From contig JAGVJS010000369.1 in the NCBI GenBank assembly GCA_020051025.1, positions 1 through 13,923 of the forward strand: a DNA stretch of 13,923 bases, in the 5' to 3' direction. This document shows, piece by piece, positions 1 through 7,473 of this stretch (the first letter of the stretch is position 1; each line of letters begins with the position of its first letter). The notes beneath the pieces were generated by a model, which worked only from the letters and a program-made list of their open reading frames with translations, ran no database searches and was not told the origin of the DNA. The DNA is from Sphingobium sp. GTDB lineage: Bacteria; Pseudomonadota; Alphaproteobacteria; Sphingomonadales; Sphingomonadaceae. The translations under genes were made by a program, and so were the position numbers.

Positions 1-341
1 CGGATCTCTCGGAGCTTCCGCCGGAAGAGGCCGTAACCCGGTTGCGCGGGGTCTGGTGGGATGACCTATTGCGGCGTCAGCGCACCGATTTCCCGCCGCC
101 GCCCGGCTTTGCCGGCGATGCGACCAGCGATATCTATGATATCGACGATTATGCGCGCGACCTGACGCCGGAAGAGGCGGCGGAAGTGGAGGCCCAGCAT
201 GACGCCTGGCGCCTGCCCTATGAAATCGCCGCCGCGCAGGCGCGCGACGCTTATTTCGCCCGCATGCCGGCGGAAGCGGACGATGCGCAGGAGGATGCAG
301 ACGCAGAAACCGGTGCAGGCGCCATCCCTGTCCCGGCCTGA
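1..341 (+). CDS. C-terminal fragment of an unrecognised acidic protein (5' end outside window)
   Basis: The reading frame is open from base 3 without a stop until TGA at 339-341, so this is the 3' end of a gene that begins left of the window. A TTG at 42 could be read as a start, but the frame continues in good coding style upstream of it, so it is probably internal. The visible 112 residues are acidic and rich in Ala, Asp, Glu and Pro, with a WWDD stretch, a PPPP run and a low-complexity Asp/Glu/Ala tail. There is no membrane segment or motif I recognise, and I assign no function. The stop lies 7 bases from the stop of the convergent membrane protein at 349-951, with no obvious terminator between them. 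Confidence 0.6.
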   Translation, partial: DLSELPPEEAVTRLRGVWWDDLLRRQRTDFPPPPGFAGDATSDIYDIDDYARDLTPEEAAEVEAQHDAWRLPYEIAAAQARDAYFARMPAEADDAQEDADAETGAGAIPVPA

Positions 342-348
342 TCCGCGC

Positions 349-951
349 TCAGATATAGTCCTCCAATATGCTGGCGCTCAGCAGGATCAGGTTCAGCGCC
401 ACCAGCATCGCCACATTCCAGCGGCGATTATGGACGAACAGCAGGGCGATCAGCAGCGCGAACAGCGACAGCGCGCCGCCCGCATAGAAGAGGAAGCCGA
501 TATCCCCGGCCGGCCCCGCCGGCGCCTGGGGCAGCGGGTGGATCGCGTCCAGCACCCCCTGGCCGATCATCGTGGCGACATTGATGCCCAGCAGTCCGCC
601 GATCACCAGCCGGTTCTGCCGGTCGTACCAGTCGTCGAAATCGGGCCATTGCTCTGGCTCGTCCGGGAAGATCAGCGAAGCGATCAGATGATAGACGCCC
701 ACGATCGCCAGCACGATCACCAGCGTCAGGTAACTGGCATCCATCTGGTCCCGCATGACATAGGCCGTGCCCCAGAAACTGGTCAGGTCCAGCATGACGA
801 ACAGGCCCAGCAACGGCGTCAGCCATCCAATCCGCACTGGCTTGGCCGCGCGTTTCAGCTTGAGCACCCGGGCGAAACCACCCAGCACTTCCGCGATGGC
901 CAGGCCCAGCAACAGACCGAATACCGCGAACACCAGATCGAAAGCCGACAT
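349..951 (-). CDS. Hypothetical six-helix integral membrane protein
   Basis: This encodes 200 residues starting at ATG 951-949, with a G-rich stretch (GGGG) just upstream as ribosome binding site. Hydrophobic segments lie at about residues 5-28, 44-66, 72-94, 113-136, 150-172 and 176-195, giving roughly six membrane helices. A hydrophilic, Trp/Asp-rich loop sits between helices 3 and 4 (about 96-112) and a Pro/Ala loop between helices 4 and 5. No catalytic motif or named transporter signature is visible. The first helix carries a small-residue pattern (FGLLLGLAIAEVLGG) that would suit helix packing. It is transcribed divergently from the small gene at 1088, sharing a 136-base upstream region. 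I consider it a real gene because of its length, composition and start context, but its function is unknown. Confidence 0.75.
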   Translation of the reverse strand: MSAFDLVFAVFGLLLGLAIAEVLGGFARVLKLKRAAKPVRIGWLTPLLGLFVMLDLTSFWGTAYVMRDQMDASYLTLVIVLAIVGVYHLIASLIFPDEPEQWPDFDDWYDRQNRLVIGGLLGINVATMIGQGVLDAIHPLPQAPAGPAGDIGFLFYAGGALSLFALLIALLFVHNRRWNVAMLVALNLILLSASILEDYI

Positions 952-1014
952 GCCCCATTTCCCCCACAGCCCATCGCAAGCCTAGCGGAAACCGTCGCAC
1001 AGGCAATCGTCATC

Positions 1015-1039
1015 GGAACCCCATCCGGGCTGGCCGGTT
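1015..1039 (+). promoter_or_regulatory. Candidate EcfG-type general stress promoter
   Basis: GGAAC at 1015-1019 is followed after 16 bases by GGTT at 1036-1039. Alphaproteobacterial EcfG (general stress sigma factor) promoters read about GGAAC-N16/17-CGTT, so the -35 matches fully and the -10 matches three of four bases. It lies 49 bases before the ATG at 1088 in the correct orientation. Such short motifs arise by chance, so this is only a candidate. Confidence 0.3.
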
Positions 1040-1087
1040 ATCTCCCCAAACCCACCATTGCCAAACGCACTATTGCAGGAGACCCTC

Positions 1088-1306
1088 ATGATCCGCACCC
1101 TGATCTTCGGCGCCATCGCCGGCTATGTCGGCAAGAAGCTCTATGACGAAGGCAAACTGACCGAATTCAAGGACGACATCGTCGCCCGCTACGGCGAAGC
1201 GAAGGCGAAGCTGGAGGAACAGCGCGCCGACAGCAGCGCCGCGACCACGCCCGGCGCGCCGCTCGTCACGCCATCTGTTACCAGCAGTCGTCCACTGCCC
1301 AACTAA
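1088..1306 (+). CDS. Small membrane-anchored hypothetical protein (72 aa)
   Basis: ATG at 1088 is preceded by AGGAGA at 1077-1082, a near-ideal ribosome binding site at 5 bases, so I prefer it to the in-frame TTG codons upstream. The 72-residue product has an N-terminal hydrophobic, glycine-containing segment (about residues 2-15, LIFGAIAGYVG) followed by a charged helix rich in Lys, Glu and Ala (about 16-45) and a Ser/Thr/Pro tail. This is a single-helix anchor with a cytoplasmic or periplasmic charged region. No function is known to me. It is followed by a C-rich non-coding stretch and may be transcribed alone. The candidate stress promoter at 1015-1039 would fit a small envelope protein, but that is inference. 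Confidence 0.7.
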   Translation: MIRTLIFGAIAGYVGKKLYDEGKLTEFKDDIVARYGEAKAKLEEQRADSSAATTPGAPLVTPSVTSSRPLPN

Positions 1307-1318
1307 TCTTTACCCCAT

Positions 1319-1370
1319 CCGGCGGCTCTCAGTTCCCCCGCTCGCCGCCGGTCGCCGCCCGCTCGCCGCC
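1319..1370 (+). repeat. GC-rich intergenic stretch with CGCCGCC repeats and a long-loop hairpin
   Basis: The octamer TCGCCGCC occurs three times (1342-1349, 1352-1359, 1363-1370), and CCCGCTCGCCGCC occurs twice, 21 bases apart (1337 and 1358). CCGGCGGC at 1319-1326 is the perfect complement of GCCGCCGG at 1344-1351, so an 8-bp stem with a 17-base loop can form downstream of the gene ending at 1306. No T run follows. It may contribute to transcript ending or stability, or may simply be GC-biased low-complexity sequence. Confidence 0.35.
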
Positions 1371-1386
1371 ATACCCCCCTCTCATG

Positions 1387-1409
1387 GCCGCGACGGGCGG
1401 CTTCTTTTT
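1387..1409 (+). terminator. Possible short intrinsic terminator
   Basis: GCCGC (1387-1391) pairs with GCGGC (1397-1401) around a 5-base loop, followed at once by TTCTTTTT (1402-1409). The stem is only 5 bp but wholly G/C and the T run is good. It would end transcripts from the small gene at 1088-1306, before the lipoprotein gene at 1470. Confidence 0.45.
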
Positions 1410-1410
1410 G

Positions 1411-1436
1411 GGAAACCATTGTCCCCTCAAAGGGTT
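1411..1436 (+). promoter_or_regulatory. Weak EcfG-like promoter candidate
   Basis: GGAAAC at 1411-1416, a 16-base spacer and GGTT at 1433-1436 resemble the GGAAC-N16/17-CGTT stress promoter, with one inserted A in the -35 and one mismatch in the -10. It sits just after the terminator-like hairpin and 33 bases before the ATG at 1470. It is reported mainly because the preceding gene carries a similar element. Confidence 0.2.
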
Positions 1437-1469
1437 CATCGGCAGACAGGGAGTTTAGAGGAGTATCCC

Positions 1470-1829
1470 ATGCGCAAAGTGATCCTGACGGCGGCCATGC
1501 TGGCCATGTTGCCGCTCAGCGCCTGCATGTCCGACAATGGCGGTGGCGGCGGTTACGGCTATGACCGTCCCGGCGACCGCCGTGGCCCGCCACGCGGCCA
1601 TCGCCGCCCGATCCGCGACAATGACCAGATCTACCGCGACCGCGACGGCCGTTACTATTGCAAGCGGGATGACGGCACGACCGGCACCATTGTCGGCGCC
1701 ATAGCCGGCGGCGTGCTCGGCAATGTCATTGCCCCGGGCGGGTCGAAAACGCTGGGCACCATCCTGGGCGGCGCGGGCGGCGCCCTTGCCGGGCGAGCCA
1801 TCGACAAGAATGACATTAATTGCGAATAA
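1470..1829 (+). CDS. Glycine-zipper lipoprotein (17 kDa surface antigen-like)
   Basis: ATG at 1470 has AGAGGAG at 1457-1463 with 6-base spacing, which settles the start over the upstream in-frame TTG at 1419. The 119-residue product begins with a lipoprotein signal peptide: basic MRK, a hydrophobic core and the lipobox LSAC with Cys19 as the expected lipidated residue. After a Gly run (24-28) and an Arg/Pro/Asp-rich linker (about 30-62), residues 69-111 form a glycine-zipper 2TM domain ([15 protein letters not shown] and [16 protein letters not shown]), as in the Rickettsia 17 kDa antigen family. Cys64 and Cys118 could form a disulfide. It is probably an envelope lipoprotein inserted in or under the outer membrane; family members are linked with envelope integrity. 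The strong hairpin at 1858-1883 ends the transcript. Confidence 0.85.
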   Translation: MRKVILTAAMLAMLPLSACMSDNGGGGGYGYDRPGDRRGPPRGHRRPIRDNDQIYRDRDGRYYCKRDDGTTGTIVGAIAGGVLGNVIAPGGSKTLGTILGGAGGALAGRAIDKNDINCE

Positions 1830-1852
1830 CGACGCAGCCACCGCAGACAAAC

Positions 1853-1886
1853 AAAAAGGGCGCGGGGAGTAATCCCCGCGCCCTTT
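1853..1886. terminator. Strong bidirectional intrinsic terminator
   Basis: GGGCGCGGGGA (1858-1868) and TCCCCGCGCCC (1873-1883) form a perfect 11-bp stem with the tetraloop GTAA. On the minus strand the stem is followed by TTTTT (complement of 1853-1857), which makes it a good terminator for etfA, whose stop is 23 bases away. On the plus strand it is followed only by TTT, so it is weaker there for the lipoprotein gene ending at 1829. Confidence 0.85.
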
Positions 1887-1905
1887 CCTATCCTGAAAGG
1901 CCGGA

Positions 1906-2834
1906 TTACAGCTTTTCCGTCAGTTCCGGCACAACCTTGAACAGATCGCCGACCAGGCCGATGTCGGCCACCTGGAAAATCGGCGCATCCTCGTCCTTGT
2001 TGATGGCGATGATGGTCTTGCTGTCCTTCATCCCCGCCAGATGCTGGATCGCGCCGGAAATGCCGACCGCGATATAGACTTCGGGCGCTACGATCTTGCC
2101 GGTCTGGCCGACCTGATAGTCGTTGGGGACATAGCCGGCATCGACGGCAGCACGCGAAGCGCCGACGGCGGCGCCCAGCTTGTCTGCCAGCGGGAAGATG
2201 GTTGCCTCGAACGTCTCGCCGTCCTTCAATGCCCGACCACCCGACACGATCACCTTGGCGCTGGTCAGTTCCGGCCGTTCCAGCTTGGCGATTTCAGCGC
2301 CCACGAAGGAGGAAAGCCCCTTGTCACCGGTAGAAGCGACTGCCTCGACAGTACCCGAACCACCCTCGCTCGCCGCCTTTTCAAAGGCGGTGCCGCGGAC
2401 GGTGATGACCTTCTTGGCATCCTTCGACTTGACCGTCGCGATGGCATTACCGGCGTAGATGGGGCGCGTGAACGTGTCTTCGCTCTCCACCGACAGGATG
2501 TCGCTGATCTGCATGACGTCCAGCAGAGCGGCGACACGCGGCGCGATATTCTTGCCGTTGCTGGTGGCGGGCGCGACGAAGGCGTCGTGGCTGGCCATCA
2601 GTTCCACGACCAGCGGCGCGATATTTTCCGCCAGCGCATGGCCGAATGCCGCGTCGTCGGCGACATGGACCTTGCCCACGCTGGCGATCTTCGCCGCTGC
2701 GGCGGCCACGCCGTCCACGCCCTGCCCTGCGACCAGCAGATGCACTTCGCCCAGCTTCGCTGCGGCGGTCACGGCCGAAAGCGTTGCGTCCTTGACGGCG
2801 CCGCCTTCATGTTCAACCCAAACAAGAGCCTTCG

Positions 2835-2838
<4 letters not shown>
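1906..2838 (-). CDS. etfA: Electron transfer flavoprotein alpha subunit
   Basis: The 310-residue protein has the usual ETF alpha length and layout: an N-terminal ETF-type Rossmann-like domain (about 1-180) and a C-terminal FAD-binding domain (about 190-310). The family signature is complete at residues 254-280 ([17 protein letters not shown] followed by IIAIN). Other FAD-contacting stretches visible are GGRALK (200-205), [11 protein letters not shown] (226-236) and the QVGQTGK loop (242-248). With EtfB it forms the soluble heterodimer carrying FAD and AMP, which takes electrons from acyl-CoA and related dehydrogenases and passes them to ETF-ubiquinone oxidoreductase (not in this window). Its ATG overlaps the etfB stop by 4 bases (ATGA), so the two are translationally coupled. 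A strong terminator follows at 1858-1883. Confidence 0.97.
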
Positions 2839-3584
<746 letters not shown>

Positions 3585-3619
3585 GTTCAACATCCTCCAT
3601 TATAAACGCCAATACGGGC

Positions 3620-3647
3620 GCGGGCGGACCGTTTCCGGTCCCCCCGC
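3620..3647 (-). terminator. Hairpin between sucC and etfB (processing or partial terminator)
   Basis: GCGGG+GGACCG (3620-3624, 3626-3631) pairs with CGGTCC+CCCGC (3636-3641, 3643-3647) around the loop TTTC, giving 11 paired positions with one C-C mismatch. In the minus-strand direction no T run follows directly. It therefore looks more like an mRNA-processing or attenuating hairpin between sucC and etfBA than a full terminator. Confidence 0.5.
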
Positions 3648-3681
3648 ACCCTTTGGTGTATCGTTCAGGCGAGGTGGCGGA

Positions 3682-4881
3682 TCAGGCCGCCTTCCTCACT
3701 TCCGCCACGATCTTCTTGGCCGCGTCGCCCAGATCGTCCGCCGGGACGATCGGCAGACCCGAATTGGCCAATATGTCCTTGCCCTGCTGAACGTTGGTGC
3801 CTTCCAGACGGACGACCAGCGGAACCGACAGGTTCACTTCCTTGGCGGCGGCGACGATGCCGTTGGCAATGATGTCGCACTTCATGATGCCACCGAAGAT
3901 GTTGACCAGGATGCCCTTCACCGCCGGATCCTTCAGGATGATCTTGAAGGCAGCCGTCACCTTTTCGGTGGTGGCGCCGCCACCTACGTCCAGGAAGTTG
4001 GCGGGGAATTCGCCGTTCAGCTTGATGATGTCCATCGTCGCCATAGCCAGGCCCGCGCCGTTGACCATGCAACCGATGTTGCCGTCCAGCTTGATGTAGG
4101 CCAGGTCATATTTCGACGCTTCGACTTCGGCCGCATCTTCTTCGGTCAGGTCGCGCAGTTCGGCGATGTCCTTGTGACGGAACATGGCGTTGCCGTCGAA
4201 ACCGACCTTGGCGTCGAGGACGAGGAGGTTGCCCTGCTCGGTCAGGGCGAGCGGATTGACTTCGATCTGCTCTGCGTCGGTGTCGAGGAACGCGGCGTAG
4301 AGCGACGCGGCAACTTTCGACGCCTGCTTGGCGAGGTCACCGGTCAGGCCCAGAGCGTTGGCGACGGCGCGGCCATGGTGCGGCTGGAAGCCCGAAGCGG
4401 GATCGACCGAGAAGCTGTGGATCTTTTCCGGGGTCGAGTGGGCGACCTCTTCAATGTCCATGCCGCCTTCGGTCGACACGACGAAAGCGATGCGGCTGGT
4501 GGCGCGATCGACCAGCAGCGCCAGGTAGAATTCCTTGGCGATGTCGGCGCCGTCGGTGATGTACAGGCGGTTGACCTGCTTGCCTGCGTCGCCGGTCTGG
4601 ATGGTGACGAGCGTGTTGCCGAGCATGTCGGTGGCGTGCGCCTTCACTTCGTCCAGGTTGAAGGCGAGACGAACGCCGCCCTTCGCTTCAGGGGCCAATT
4701 CCTTGAACTTGCCCTTGCCGCGACCACCAGCATGGATCTGCGACTTCACGACATAAAGCGGCCCGGGCAGCTTCTTGGCGGCTTCAACGGCTTCTTCAAC
4801 CGTGAAGGCGGCATGACCGGCGGCGATCGGCGCGCCATACTTGGCCAGCAATTCCTTGGCCTGATATTCGTGAATGTTCAT
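3682..4881 (-). CDS. sucC: Succinyl-CoA ligase (ADP-forming) beta subunit
   Basis: The 399-residue protein starts [12 protein letters not shown], the standard SucC N-terminus (E. coli SucC is 388). Residues 1-240 form the ATP-grasp domain: the nucleotide-binding region includes K46 and GGRGKGKF (52-59), and the metal-binding positions are N209 in EVNPLA and D223 in [10 protein letters not shown]. The family signature is complete at 267-291 ([18 protein letters not shown]...NGE). The C-terminal ligase domain includes [14 protein letters not shown] (323-336) and LEGTN (359-363). With SucD it converts succinyl-CoA, ADP and phosphate to succinate, CoA and ATP in the TCA cycle. SucD, normally adjacent in many bacteria, is not next to it here; etfBA follows instead. 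The 137-base upstream region carries TTTGCAAA-like repeats that may be an operator. Confidence 0.97.
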   Translation of the reverse strand: MNIHEYQAKELLAKYGAPIAAGHAAFTVEEAVEAAKKLPGPLYVVKSQIHAGGRGKGKFKELAPEAKGGVRLAFNLDEVKAHATDMLGNTLVTIQTGDAGKQVNRLYITDGADIAKEFYLALLVDRATSRIAFVVSTEGGMDIEEVAHSTPEKIHSFSVDPASGFQPHHGRAVANALGLTGDLAKQASKVAASLYAAFLDTDAEQIEVNPLALTEQGNLLVLDAKVGFDGNAMFRHKDIAELRDLTEEDAAEVEASKYDLAYIKLDGNIGCMVNGAGLAMATMDIIKLNGEFPANFLDVGGGATTEKVTAAFKIILKDPAVKGILVNIFGGIMKCDIIANGIVAAAKEVNLSVPLVVRLEGTNVQQGKDILANSGLPIVPADDLGDAAKKIVAEVRKAA

Positions 4882-4950
4882 GGGGCCTGCCCTTTCGCTG
4901 AAATCTGTGGTCAGCGGCTAAGCACAGAGAAAAGCAGGGCGCCAGAACAT

Positions 4951-4989
4951 TTCGCAAAATCACTTTGCAAACTTGCAAAGTTTGTAAAG
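4951..4989 (-). promoter_or_regulatory. Cluster of TTTGCAAA-like motifs upstream of sucC (candidate operator)
   Basis: Within 39 bases the self-complementary octamer TTTGCAAA appears exactly once (4964-4971), with close variants TTCGCAAA (4951-4958), CTTGCAAA (4972-4979) and TTTGTAAA (4981-4988). CTTTGCAA and TTGCAAAG (4963-4970, 4973-4980) form a perfect 8-bp inverted repeat with a 2-base centre. The cluster lies 70-108 bases upstream of the sucC ATG and is AT-rich against a GC-rich background. TTTGCAAA half-sites are known for RamB/ScfR-family regulators such as PccR of Rhodobacter, which control acyl-CoA metabolism. The spacing here (5, 0 and 1 bases) is not the 4-base spacing I recall for PccR. 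Confidence 0.45.
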
Positions 4990-5018
4990 CCGATCGCGGC
5001 AGAACCGCGCCAATCCGC

Positions 5019-5339
5019 TCAAAATGCGCAGGCTATGGCGGACGCGCTGGTCACCGCAAAAATCTCCGTATCGCCTAGCGCGCGGACCTTATGGAGCAAT
5101 GTGTCGATGCTCATCGCGCCACTGTGCGATTTGCGGAGCGAGGCGAGCGACTGGAGTTTTCGCAACTGCGTCAGGCTCAGGCGGTCGGCCATCCTCTCCG
5201 CCATGCAACCGGCCATGCGCGGCGACAGGCCAGCCTCCTCAAGCCCGGCGCGCAGCCGCGATTCGGGGGACAATCCGGTGCAGGCGGACAGGAGCAGGGC
5301 GGCGCAGGCGGCGACCGCCGAAAATCGAAGAATGGGCAT
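5019..5339 (-). CDS. Small putative lipoprotein (106 aa)
   Basis: The product begins with a lipoprotein signal peptide (MPILRF, then a hydrophobic Ala/Leu core) ending in the lipobox LSAC, with Cys20 as the lipidation site. The mature part of about 87 residues is helical and charged: a segment at about 24-60 (PESRLRAGLEEAGLSPRMAGCM onward) and a Leu/Arg/Ser-rich segment, ending in a hydrophobic tail with Cys104. No catalytic motif is visible and I do not recognise a named family. The ATG at 5339 has only a weak GGA upstream. It is transcribed divergently from the iron-permease-family gene at 5407 across 67 bases. It precedes sucC on the same strand, separated by 137 bases containing the candidate operator. 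Confidence 0.7.
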   Translation of the reverse strand: MPILRFSAVAACAALLLSACTGLSPESRLRAGLEEAGLSPRMAGCMAERMADRLSLTQLRKLQSLASLRKSHSGAMSIDTLLHKVRALGDTEIFAVTSASAIACAF

Positions 5340-5346
5340 CGCATTT

Positions 5347-5358
5347 CCATGGCCATGG
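5347..5358. promoter_or_regulatory. 12-bp perfect palindrome in a divergent promoter region
   Basis: CCATGGCCATGG reads the same on both strands and lies in the 67-base gap between the divergent lipoprotein (start 5339) and iron-permease-family (start 5407) genes. A dimeric regulator site serving both genes is possible, but the sequence is short and could be chance. Confidence 0.2.
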
Positions 5359-5406
5359 ACGGCGGAAAAGACAATCTATGGCAATCATCGCAAGGAAAGG
5401 GATCGA

Positions 5407-5808
5407 ATGATGGATCAGATGTTCGCGGCCATGTCGCACCGCGTTGCCAGCTGGGCGGGCCAGCCGTCCGCCTTCGTTCTGGCGCTTGCGACCGTCATCC
5501 TGTGGCTCGTGACCGGGCCGATCTTCCATTATTCCGATACCTGGCAACTGGTCATCAATACCGGCACCACGATCGTCACCTTTCTGATGGTGTTCCTGAT
5601 ACAGAATGCGCAGAATCGCGACGGCTCCGCCATTCAGGCGAAGCTGGACGAACTGATCCGCGCCGTGGACGCCGCCCGCAACGATTTCATCGGTATCGAA
5701 CATCTGACCGAGGCGGAACTTCAGCGCATCAAGACCGTATTGGAACGGGAATGCGGCGATGACGAAAATCATCGCCTGGCAATCGAAAGACTGATCGAGC
5801 GACGTTAA
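5407..5808 (+). CDS. Low-affinity iron permease family protein
   Basis: ATG at 5407 (or the next codon, also ATG, at 5410) follows AAGGAAAGG at 5392-5400. The 133-residue product has two membrane helices at about 20-37 (PSAFVLALATVILWLVTGPIF) and 44-64 (LVINTGTTIVTFLMVFLIQN). A conserved-looking QNAQNRDGSAIQAKLDELIRA segment and a charged C-terminal helix follow. This pattern (W-x-x-GP near the first helix, the N-T-x-T-T-I-V-T-F-L-M-V-F-L-I-Q-N motif, then the AIQ-KLDEL segment) is typical of the bacterial iron permease / FET4-like family (PF04120). Iron transport has not been well shown for bacterial members, so the substrate is uncertain. It converges with the small gene at 5818, only 9 bases apart. 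Confidence 0.85.
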   Translation: MMDQMFAAMSHRVASWAGQPSAFVLALATVILWLVTGPIFHYSDTWQLVINTGTTIVTFLMVFLIQNAQNRDGSAIQAKLDELIRAVDAARNDFIGIEHLTEAELQRIKTVLERECGDDENHRLAIERLIERR

Positions 5809-5817
5809 TGCCGGCGA

Positions 5818-5991
5818 TCAATGCGCCCGGATGATCAGCCGCTCATTTTCGCGGCGATGGGCGTCAATCCGATCGGTATAACTGCGGGCAAGGCTTTCAT
5901 AAGCGTCGCGCCCCTGCTGGGATCGCGACCTCTGCGCCCGCATCAACGACACCTGCTGGCGGTGCAAAAGATAGTTTACATCCATCTCCAT
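5818..5991 (-). CDS. Small hypothetical protein (57 aa)
   Basis: I start at ATG 5991-5989 because GGAGG lies 8 bases upstream on the minus strand. A longer in-frame reading from 6060 lacks such a site. The 57-residue product starts MEMDVNYLLHRQQ and is helical, basic and rich in Arg, Gln and Ser, with no membrane segment or signal peptide. It lies 114 bases downstream of nhaA on the same strand. The sequence looks like one of the short conserved proteins of sphingomonads (a MDVNYL-HRQQVSL start), but I know no function. Confidence 0.6.
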   Translation of the reverse strand: MEMDVNYLLHRQQVSLMRAQRSRSQQGRDAYESLARSYTDRIDAHRRENERLIIRAH

Positions 5992-6105
5992 GTCGCCCTC
6001 CTCCCGTACAACCGTGTAGAGACTGGTCGATTGGCCAATGCCACTTTCGACTCGCAACATCAGCGCCCGCAGATTAGCACTGCCGCTCCCCGTTGGCGAA
6101 CCCGC

Positions 6106-7332
6106 TCATCGCGTGGGCAAGGCGACCGGGCGCGCTATCCATCGCAGCACTATATAGCCCGACAAAGCCGACAGCAGCGATCCCAGCAATATGCCGCCCT
6201 TGGCCGCCTCCACCAGCGCCGCATCGACTGGAAAGGCGAGCGCGCCGATAAACAGGCTCATGGTGAAGCCAATGCCGCACAGCATCGCCATGCCATAGAC
6301 CTGTCCCCAGCTTGCACCGGCGGGTCGCTCTGCCAGACCCAGTCGCACCACGCCCCAGACCGCCCCGAAAATGCCGATCTGCTTGCCCAGAAACAGGCCC
6401 AGCGCCACGCCCAGCGAAAGGGGAGCGAATAATCCAGTCAGAGCATCACCGCTTAGGCTCAAGCCAGCGTTGGCGAAGCCGAACAGCGGCACGATCAGAT
6501 AGGCGCTCCAGGGGTGAATGGCATGTTCCAGCCGATGCAGCGGGCTGTCCACGGCATCGGGCGCACCCGGCGACGGACGCAGCGGCACGGTCATAGCCGC
6601 CAGCACGCCTGCGACGGTCGCATGGACTCCAGACAACAGGATCAGGAACCACAGGAGCAGGAAGCCCAGAAGATAGGGCCACAGCGCCTTCACACCCGCC
6701 CGGTTGCAGGCGAACATCAATGCCAGCACGACGACCGCCCCGCCCAGCGCCGCCAGATCGAGGCCATGGCTATAGAAAAGAGCGATGATCGCGACCGCGC
6801 CCATGTCGTCGACGATGGCGACGGCAGTCAGGAACAGCTTGAGCGACGCAGGCGCCCTGCTGCCCAGCAGCGCCAGCACCCCGATCGCAAACGCAATGTC
6901 GGTCGCTGCCGGAATCGCCCAGCCATTACGCAATGCCGGCTGCCCGACCGTTAGCAGCATGTAGATAATAGCCGGTACGGCCATCCCCGCCCCCGCCGCC
7001 AGTATAGGCAGCCGCCGCTTGCTCCAACTGGACAGCCCACCGTCCAGGAACTCGCGCTTGATCTCCAGCCCGACCAACAGGAAGAAGACCGCCATCAACC
7101 CGTCGTTGATCCATAGATGGGCGCTCATCGGCCCAATCCGCGCCGACATTGTCAGCCCCAGCGGCGCGTTCAGCGCTTCATGATACAGATGCCCTGCCGC
7201 GCCGGGCAGATTGGCCAGAATGATCGCCATCGCCGCCGCGATCATCAACAGGATCGCCCCGCCCGTCTCGCCGGTCAGGAAGTCCCGCAATGCCGATGGT
7301 CGCGCTCGTTTCATGTCAATTCCATTCAACAT
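6106..7332 (-). CDS. nhaA: Na+/H+ antiporter NhaA
   Basis: The 408-residue integral membrane protein aligns by eye with E. coli NhaA along its whole length. Key residues are present: D145 in AATDIAFAIGV (E. coli D133), D175 and D176 in AIVDDMGAVAIIALFY (D163/D164, the ion-binding pair), H237 in SGVHATVAGV (H225, pH response) and K317 in GKQIGI (K300). The motif INDGLMAVFFLLVGLEIKRE (76-94) is also typical. It exchanges external protons for internal Na+ or Li+ across the inner membrane and is most active at alkaline pH. Start is uncertain: ATG 7332 has a weak GGG upstream, and ATG 7314 (MKRARPS) has a weak GGA and would be 402 residues. It is divergent from the glycosyltransferase gene at 7474. 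Confidence 0.95.
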   Translation of the reverse strand: MLNGIDMKRARPSALRDFLTGETGGAILLMIAAAMAIILANLPGAAGHLYHEALNAPLGLTMSARIGPMSAHLWINDGLMAVFFLLVGLEIKREFLDGGLSSWSKRRLPILAAGAGMAVPAIIYMLLTVGQPALRNGWAIPAATDIAFAIGVLALLGSRAPASLKLFLTAVAIVDDMGAVAIIALFYSHGLDLAALGGAVVVLALMFACNRAGVKALWPYLLGFLLLWFLILLSGVHATVAGVLAAMTVPLRPSPGAPDAVDSPLHRLEHAIHPWSAYLIVPLFGFANAGLSLSGDALTGLFAPLSLGVALGLFLGKQIGIFGAVWGVVRLGLAERPAGASWGQVYGMAMLCGIGFTMSLFIGALAFPVDAALVEAAKGGILLGSLLSALSGYIVLRWIARPVALPTR

Positions 7333-7401
7333 CTGCCCGTTTCGGACAAGATCATCGGTAATTCATGCCGTTTCCCAAAATCTTATGCGTAAAATCTGCA
7401 A

Positions 7402-7471
7402 AAGACTTGGAACCATGTGCTGCAAATGCCATCCTCTTCCGCATAGAGGGATGGGGGTCAAGTCTTGGAGG
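7402..7471 (+). promoter_or_regulatory. Nested inverted repeats in the leader of the NfrB-like gene
   Basis: AAGACTTG (7402-7409) is the exact complement of CAAGTCTT (7459-7466), and the latter directly abuts the ribosome binding site GGAGG (7467-7471). Between them CCATCCTCT (7429-7437) pairs with AGAGGGATGG (7445-7454) as a 9-bp stem with one bulged G and a 7-base loop. If transcribed, the leader could fold into a two-level structure whose outer stem ends at the ribosome binding site. No known riboswitch class is recognised. Confidence 0.35.
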
Positions 7472-7473
7472 AC

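Noticed and set aside
1..24. Adapter sequence at the left edge, as at the right edge
   Set aside because: The first bases do not match the adapter or its complement, and the coding frame continues to the edge.
199..1146. 315-codon open frame on the plus strand through the membrane protein gene
   Set aside because: Gln/Arg/His-rich composition typical of a high-GC antisense shadow; the minus-strand frame at 349-951 gives a proper membrane protein.
3597..3602. TATAAT on the minus strand just before etfB as a -10 promoter box
   Set aside because: It lies only 4 bases before GGAGG, would make the transcript nearly leaderless and remove the ribosome binding site, and no -35 is seen at 16-18 bases.
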